64,000 bases of DNA from CAWFKW01 sp963816535. Lineage in GTDB: Bacteria; Bacteroidota; Ignavibacteria; Tepidaquicellales; OLB5. The notes beneath the pieces were generated by a model, which saw only the letters and a list, made by a program, of their open reading frames with translations, had not been told where the DNA came from and ran no database searches. Made by a program: the position numbers and the translations under genes. The DNA is taken from NCBI GenBank assembly GCA_963816535.1, contig CAWFKW010000003.1:558001-622000 (forward strand), in the 5' to 3' direction. Each line of letters begins with the position of its first letter. The stretch's first letter is position 1. Shown here in pieces: positions 62,769 to 64,000 of the stretch.

Positions 62769-63320
62769 TTACTCTTTGATGAAATCATTCGATTTGATTA
62801 CCCTTACCATTTCAAATACAGCGATTCCGTAAGCAACAGAAACGTTCATAGAGTGCTTAAATCCGTATTGCGGAATTTCAAGTGAAAAATCCGACATGCC
62901 TATAAGCTCGTTTGAAACGCCGGTAAGCTCATTACCAAGTATCAGGCATACCGGCAGGTCGTCTTTAGATATATCAGCATAGCTCCTGCTGTTCTCAGCA
63001 ATTTCGAGCGCCGCTATCCTGACTCCGTTTTTTCTCAAATTACTGATTGCTTCTGAGGGATCTTTAATATACTCCCATGGCACGGCGTTTGTAGCTCCCA
63101 GAGCAACCTTCTCTATTTCCGGTCTTGGAGGGTAAGGCGTATAACCGGTCAGGTAGAGTTTTTCTATTAATGCCGCATCAGAAGTGCGGAAAACAGAACC
63201 CACATTGTAAATACTTCGTATGTTGTCGCATAAAACATATATCGGGTTGCGCTTCACCGTTTTAGTTTTTTCAAGCGGCAGCCGTTTGGCTCCCACTTCT
63301 TCGTGAGTAAGTTTCTTCAT
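62769..63320 (-). CDS. TrmH/SpoU-family RNA 2'-O-methyltransferase
   Basis: SPOUT-class methyltransferase of 183 residues. The three SpoU motifs are present: 'DNIRSIYNVGSVFRTSDA' (motif 1) near 32-49, 'CLILGNELTGVSNELI' (motif 2) near 129-144, and 'SMNVSVAYGIAVFEMVR' (motif 3) near 156-172. It lacks the N-terminal substrate-binding domain of rRNA enzymes such as RlmB, so it resembles the short TrmH/TrmL-type proteins that act on tRNA. The exact target is not clear. Confidence 0.9.
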   Translation of the reverse strand: MKKLTHEEVGAKRLPLEKTKTVKRNPIYVLCDNIRSIYNVGSVFRTSDAALIEKLYLTGYTPYPPRPEIEKVALGATNAVPWEYIKDPSEAISNLRKNGVRIAALEIAENSRSYADISKDDLPVCLILGNELTGVSNELIGMSDFSLEIPQYGFKHSMNVSVAYGIAVFEMVRVIKSNDFIKE

Positions 63321-63399
63321 AACAAATTATCAGTTATTGAATAAAATGAGCATTTGTCCGGGCAGCCCTCCAAAGGCGGGCAAACGGCCGGATTCACAA

Positions 63400-64000
63400 T
63401 TAAAAATATGCTCTTAGTTCTGCCGTGCCCGTATGAATCACTTTGGAATTGCCTTCAGCCCTGCCGAAGTAATTAACTGTCGCCTGGATAAAATTTGAGA
63501 TCCTGTAATCCAGCGTCAATGTCCACAAATAGCTCTTGCCGACCACCAGTCCGCCGGTCAGTTCATAGGGAAGGAAATCCGGGTTCACGTTCAGGGTGGC
63601 GTCGTTTCTTGTGATCTCCACCCTCACTCTGCCTTTGCTTTCAAAAGAATATGCAAATCTTAAAGTCAAAGCTGTTATGTTCGCGTTTGTGGGAACCAGC
63701 GGGTATAAATCGTCAGCCTTTTTCAGATCCATTTTGAAACCGGCCTCGATTGAAGGTATTGGTTTATAAGAAAGGTCTGATGATACGTCTTCCGAGCTGA
63801 TATCCCAGTTACGCGTAACATTGCTGGGCGCAAGGTTGCGCTGAACGCCGTTCGTGTAGTCTGTAACAAGCGAAAGATCGCTGGTAAACGAGAGCCTGAC
63901 ACGCGCCGATCTTTCAATTCCCAGCAGCCTTTCATTGCCGGAATAGAACTGGCTGAATCCTTTGTTCTGGATATACCTGAGACGGATGGCGAAATACTGG
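63400..64000 (-). CDS. outer-membrane beta-barrel protein, C-terminal part
   Basis: Open frame of 200 codons running off the window edge, so the N-terminus is missing. It is made of alternating beta-strand patterns ('RVRLSFTSDLSLVTDYT', 'TLRFAYSFESKGRVRVEI', 'LWTLTLDYRISNFIQATVNY') and ends 'TGTAELRAYF' with a terminal Phe, the mark of an outer-membrane barrel. Endings of this kind occur in very long uncharacterised Ignavibacteria proteins; the missing part may therefore be large. No specific function can be given. Confidence 0.65.
   Translation of the reverse strand, partial: QYFAIRLRYIQNKGFSQFYSGNERLLGIERSARVRLSFTSDLSLVTDYTNGVQRNLAPSNVTRNWDISSEDVSSDLSYKPIPSIEAGFKMDLKKADDLYPLVPTNANITALTLRFAYSFESKGRVRVEITRNDATLNVNPDFLPYELTGGLVVGKSYLWTLTLDYRISNFIQATVNYFGRAEGNSKVIHTGTAELRAYF

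Overview
The window looks like a chromosomal segment from a free-living Gram-negative bacterium of the FCB superphylum, most likely class Ignavibacteria (Ignavibacteriota). This is inferred from the many secreted proteins that end in a 'NYPNPFNP' type-A sorting module of the type IX secretion system (T9SS), from promoter-like TTG-N20-TAnnTTTG sequences of the Bacteroidota type, from the frequent lack of Shine-Dalgarno sites and use of TTG starts, and from a yceD-rpmF-plsX-fabH operon next to bacillithiol (bshC) and LPS-type genes. I see no tRNA, rRNA, CRISPR array, transposase or phage gene.

Layout. 1-1746: the 3'-truncated gene of a fused 2-oxoacid dehydrogenase E1. 1889-8613: a compact minus-strand operon that is the most interesting part of the window. 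It encodes an FkbH-type protein, an acyl carrier protein, a VOC epimerase-like protein, an MBOAT acyltransferase, a membrane-anchored SGNH protein and an AMP-forming ligase. This matches the four-part logic of dltABCD (ligase, MBOAT, carrier, DltD-like SGNH) with FkbH and VOC added, and suggests acylation (perhaps glyceroylation) of an envelope glycan. 8882-12649: tyrosine catabolism (hmgA, 4-hydroxyphenylpyruvate dioxygenase) with a small membrane protein and a zinc-ribbon protein. 12853-16471 (plus): thpR, an FmdB-type zinc ribbon, bshC and a GT9 glycosyltransferase. 16531-23415 (minus): four contiguous genes for beta-propeller proteins with T9SS sorting modules. 23609-26373 (plus): BrkB/YihY protein, SpoIIE-type phosphatase, gcvH. 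26581-31275 (minus): an amidohydrolase lipoprotein that also has a T9SS module, then a propeller protein co-transcribed with a TrmB-type regulator whose promoter and palindromic operator are clear. 31561-34345 (minus): fabH, plsX, rpmF, yceD. 35037-41475: an uncharacterised 502-residue protein, another propeller protein, folP, metG.

41476-42277 is an 800-base repeat-rich gap. 42278-48716: a propeller protein, a doubly broken secreted-protein gene and two paralogous PQQ-type sugar dehydrogenases with T9SS modules. 48742-55690: Bax-inhibitor-1 protein, a degenerate polysaccharide-deacetylase-like protein, a HEAT-cyclophilin fusion, a GNAT enzyme, Mrp, Nfu and PlsY. 55800-59851 (minus): a propeller protein and an arylsulfotransferase-like protein, both with T9SS modules. 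60062-64000: gpsA, an amidohydrolase, a TrmH-type methyltransferase and the 3' end of an outer-membrane beta-barrel gene.

Two large-scale patterns stand out beyond the genes. (1) Degenerate arrays with a strict 7-base period lie between genes, each with its own consensus, and most of them touch a stop codon. (2) The C-terminal T9SS modules have extra in-frame residues at the same surface loops, one of them encoded by a perfect 26-base palindrome. Twelve intact genes and one pseudogene carry the T9SS module, so surface and secreted proteins dominate the window.
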